This document shows, piece after piece, positions 5,765-7,251 of a stretch of 7,251 bases of DNA (position 1 is its first letter; the number at the start of each line of letters is the position of its first letter). The notes under the pieces are model-generated. The model worked only from the letters and a program-made list of their open reading frames with translations. It was not told where the DNA came from and made no database searches. The translations under genes and the position numbers were made by a program. The stretch covers positions 1 to 7,251 of the forward strand of contig CABSGW010000129.1 of assembly GCA_902477365.1 (NCBI GenBank), read 5' to 3'. This DNA is from an uncultured Prevotellaceae bacterium. GTDB lineage: Bacteria; Bacteroidota; Bacteroidia; Bacteroidales; Bacteroidaceae.

Positions 5765-7126
5765 TTATTTTGTTTCATTTGATTTAACAATACGTCGGCG
5801 ATTCCACACCATCAATCCCACAGTAAGTGCCACCAATACGGCCGGACCTACATATTTTATGGTATAGGTCAGGTGGTAAATGACCCACGCAAAAAGACTG
5901 GAGGCAAAGTCGAGTGCGCCTCCGCTAAACCCATCCGGTATATGCACCGCAGCCTCGCCCGTTGCCGCATACACGTCTTGTGCCGCCAAGGTGAACGAAG
6001 CCGCCAGGTTGGTTACGAAATACAACCCTACCGTCAACGCTACCAGTCCCACAATGAACGTTTTCACCACATTACCCTTGGTAATAGGCAACACGGCCGG
6101 AAACAGATAGAACATACCGGCCAACGAAGCCAAAGGCAAGAACTCATTGCCAGGAAGCACCACCGAAAGAAGCAGCACGACAGGAATCAACAACAAAGAC
6201 ACCACCAACGTGGTTGGATGTCCGATCACCAACGCCGGACTCATACCTATGTGCAGTTGAACTTTATCGCCGAATTTACGCGCAATCATCTTTTTGGTAG
6301 CATCAGAGATAGGCATCAAACCATCAATGAACAGCTTTGTAATACGCGGAATCAGCTCCATCACAGCACCCATCTTTACTCCCAGGGCTAAAATGCCGGG
6401 TACGTCATAACGAGCCAAAGCACCGATGCCACATCCTACTATAACTCCCAGGAAAAGAGGTTCTCCCAACACGCCAAACTTCTTCTTCATGCCTTCGGCA
6501 TCAATATCCAGTTTGTCGAAACCGGGAATCTTGTCCAACAGTTTATTAATGACTAGCGCAAACGGCACAAAACTCTGGCAAAAAGGTTGCGGAATGGAGA
6601 TTCCATCCATCTTGTCATAGTATTTCTGGAATCCCGGCGCGGTCAAATCGGCCATAACCAACGTAATGATGTAACAAACAATTGCGGCAAAAAAGCCCCA
6701 CAACAGACTGTCGCTCGCAAAGTAGACCACAGCACCGATAAAAGCAAAATGCCAATAGTTCCACAAGTCGATATTGACGGTACGCGTTGTACGTGTCAGC
6801 AACATCAGCAAGTTAATACCCAGACAAACCGGGATGATAAAAGCCCCGATTGCCGTATTGTAAGCAACCGATGCCGCTGCAGGCCAACCCATATCGAAAA
6901 TACCCAGGTTCAAGTCGTAAACCTTAACCATCTCGGACAAAGCCGGTCCCAGGCTGCTGGTCAGCAAAGAGGTGACAACCGACAAGCCCACAAAGCCGAC
7001 ACCCACATACAAGCCCGAATGAAGAGCCTTACCGAAACGAACGCCTAACAAAATCCCCAATACGGTGAAAATGATAGGCATCATTACACTCGCACCCAGG
7101 TTGATGATATATTCAAAAATCGCCAT
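5765..7126 (-). CDS. Galactitol-type PTS IIC-like permease
   Basis: The 453-residue polytopic membrane protein matches the EIIC-GAT (GatC/SgcC) family, which in Proteobacteria transports galactitol or related compounds as part of a phosphotransferase system. Aligned by eye with E. coli GatC (about 451 residues), shared blocks are GVGFVGL (42-48), DMGWP (78-82), TRTTRTVNIDLWNYWH (111-126), GISIP (175-179), KIPG (199-202), KFGVLGEP (216-223), DGLMPI (268-273), PALVIGH (297-303) and PGNEFLP (325-331). About ten or more membrane spans are visible and it appears complete. It starts 14 bp after kduD and ends 2 bp before kduI. No IIA or IIB gene is near in the visible part, and Bacteroides generally lack a full sugar PTS, so phosphorylation-coupled uptake is doubtful. 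Context suggests transport of a deoxy-ketouronate, but this is inference. Confidence 0.9.
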   Translation of the reverse strand: MAIFEYIINLGASVMMPIIFTVLGILLGVRFGKALHSGLYVGVGFVGLSVVTSLLTSSLGPALSEMVKVYDLNLGIFDMGWPAAASVAYNTAIGAFIIPVCLGINLLMLLTRTTRTVNIDLWNYWHFAFIGAVVYFASDSLLWGFFAAIVCYIITLVMADLTAPGFQKYYDKMDGISIPQPFCQSFVPFALVINKLLDKIPGFDKLDIDAEGMKKKFGVLGEPLFLGVIVGCGIGALARYDVPGILALGVKMGAVMELIPRITKLFIDGLMPISDATKKMIARKFGDKVQLHIGMSPALVIGHPTTLVVSLLLIPVVLLLSVVLPGNEFLPLASLAGMFYLFPAVLPITKGNVVKTFIVGLVALTVGLYFVTNLAASFTLAAQDVYAATGEAAVHIPDGFSGGALDFASSLFAWVIYHLTYTIKYVGPAVLVALTVGLMVWNRRRIVKSNETK

Positions 7127-7140
7127 TGCCAGTTGCCGGA

Positions 7141-7251
7141 TTAGGGTTGTTTACCGATATAGGCCAAAATGCCGCCATCAACATAGAGCACATGCCCGTT
7201 CACAAAATCAGATGCATTAGACGCCAGGAAAACAATCGGTCCTTTCAGATC
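7141..7251 (-). CDS. kduD: 2-deoxy-D-gluconate 3-dehydrogenase / 2-dehydro-3-deoxy-D-gluconate 5-dehydrogenase, 3' end
   Basis: Only the last 36 codons lie in the window; the gene continues beyond 7251. The segment carries the C-terminal signature of short-chain dehydrogenases of the KduD type: GPIVFLASNASDFVNGH followed by VLYVDGGILA, closely similar to the end of E. coli KduD. KduD is a cytoplasmic NAD(P)-dependent enzyme that reduces 2,5-diketo-3-deoxygluconate to 2-keto-3-deoxygluconate, the step after KduI. No signal can be judged because the N-terminus is missing. It is followed at 14 bp by the permease and then kduI, which supports the identification. Other short-chain dehydrogenases share the VDGG end, so the name rests partly on context. 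Confidence 0.88.
   Translation of the reverse strand, partial: DLKGPIVFLASNASDFVNGHVLYVDGGILAYIGKQP

Noticed and set aside
5298..6391. Two long plus-strand frames (5298-5867 and 5873-6391) opposite kduI and the permease
   Set aside because: They are antisense to two clear genes, with compositions (Arg, His and Gln rich) typical of reverse-complement readings and no domain.

Overview
The window looks like a chromosomal segment from a member of the Bacteroidales, most probably Bacteroides or Phocaeicola. Three things point there: the GroEL sequence, including its GGMGGMM tail; promoter elements of the Bacteroidota type (TAnnTTTG, in one case with a TTTG about 20 bp upstream); and start codons without a strong Shine-Dalgarno sequence. 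Genus and species are inference. Nothing suggests phage, an insertion sequence, a CRISPR array, tRNA or rRNA. No gene-free stretch exceeds 300 bases; the longest is 294 bases, between groS and kduI.

Left part (1-2515): a minus-strand gene for a DUF389 membrane protein and a plus-strand gene for an exported, probably outer-membrane beta-barrel protein are divergently transcribed from a 134-bp intergenic region. That region holds a well-formed promoter for the DUF389 gene and a -7 element for the barrel gene. The barrel gene converges on groL, and a bidirectional hairpin terminator lies between them.

Middle part (2616-4862): a groS-groL chaperonin operon on the minus strand. Its leader contains a possible 11-codon upstream ORF overlapping the groS start, and the region upstream holds short repeats and a candidate promoter. 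A 19-bp perfect-stem terminator separates it from the next operon.

Right part (4863-7251): the end of a minus-strand operon ordered kduD (3' end only), a galactitol-type PTS IIC-like permease, and kduI. KduD and KduI are consecutive enzymes in catabolism of the 4-deoxy-5-ketouronates that polysaccharide lyases and unsaturated glucuronyl hydrolases release from pectin or glycosaminoglycans. Here KduI carries a signal peptide, and the permease appears without IIA or IIB partners in the visible part. The most interesting hypothesis is a compartmentalised route: isomerisation in the periplasm by exported KduI, uptake of the product by the IIC-like permease acting without phosphorylation, and reduction by KduD in the cytoplasm.
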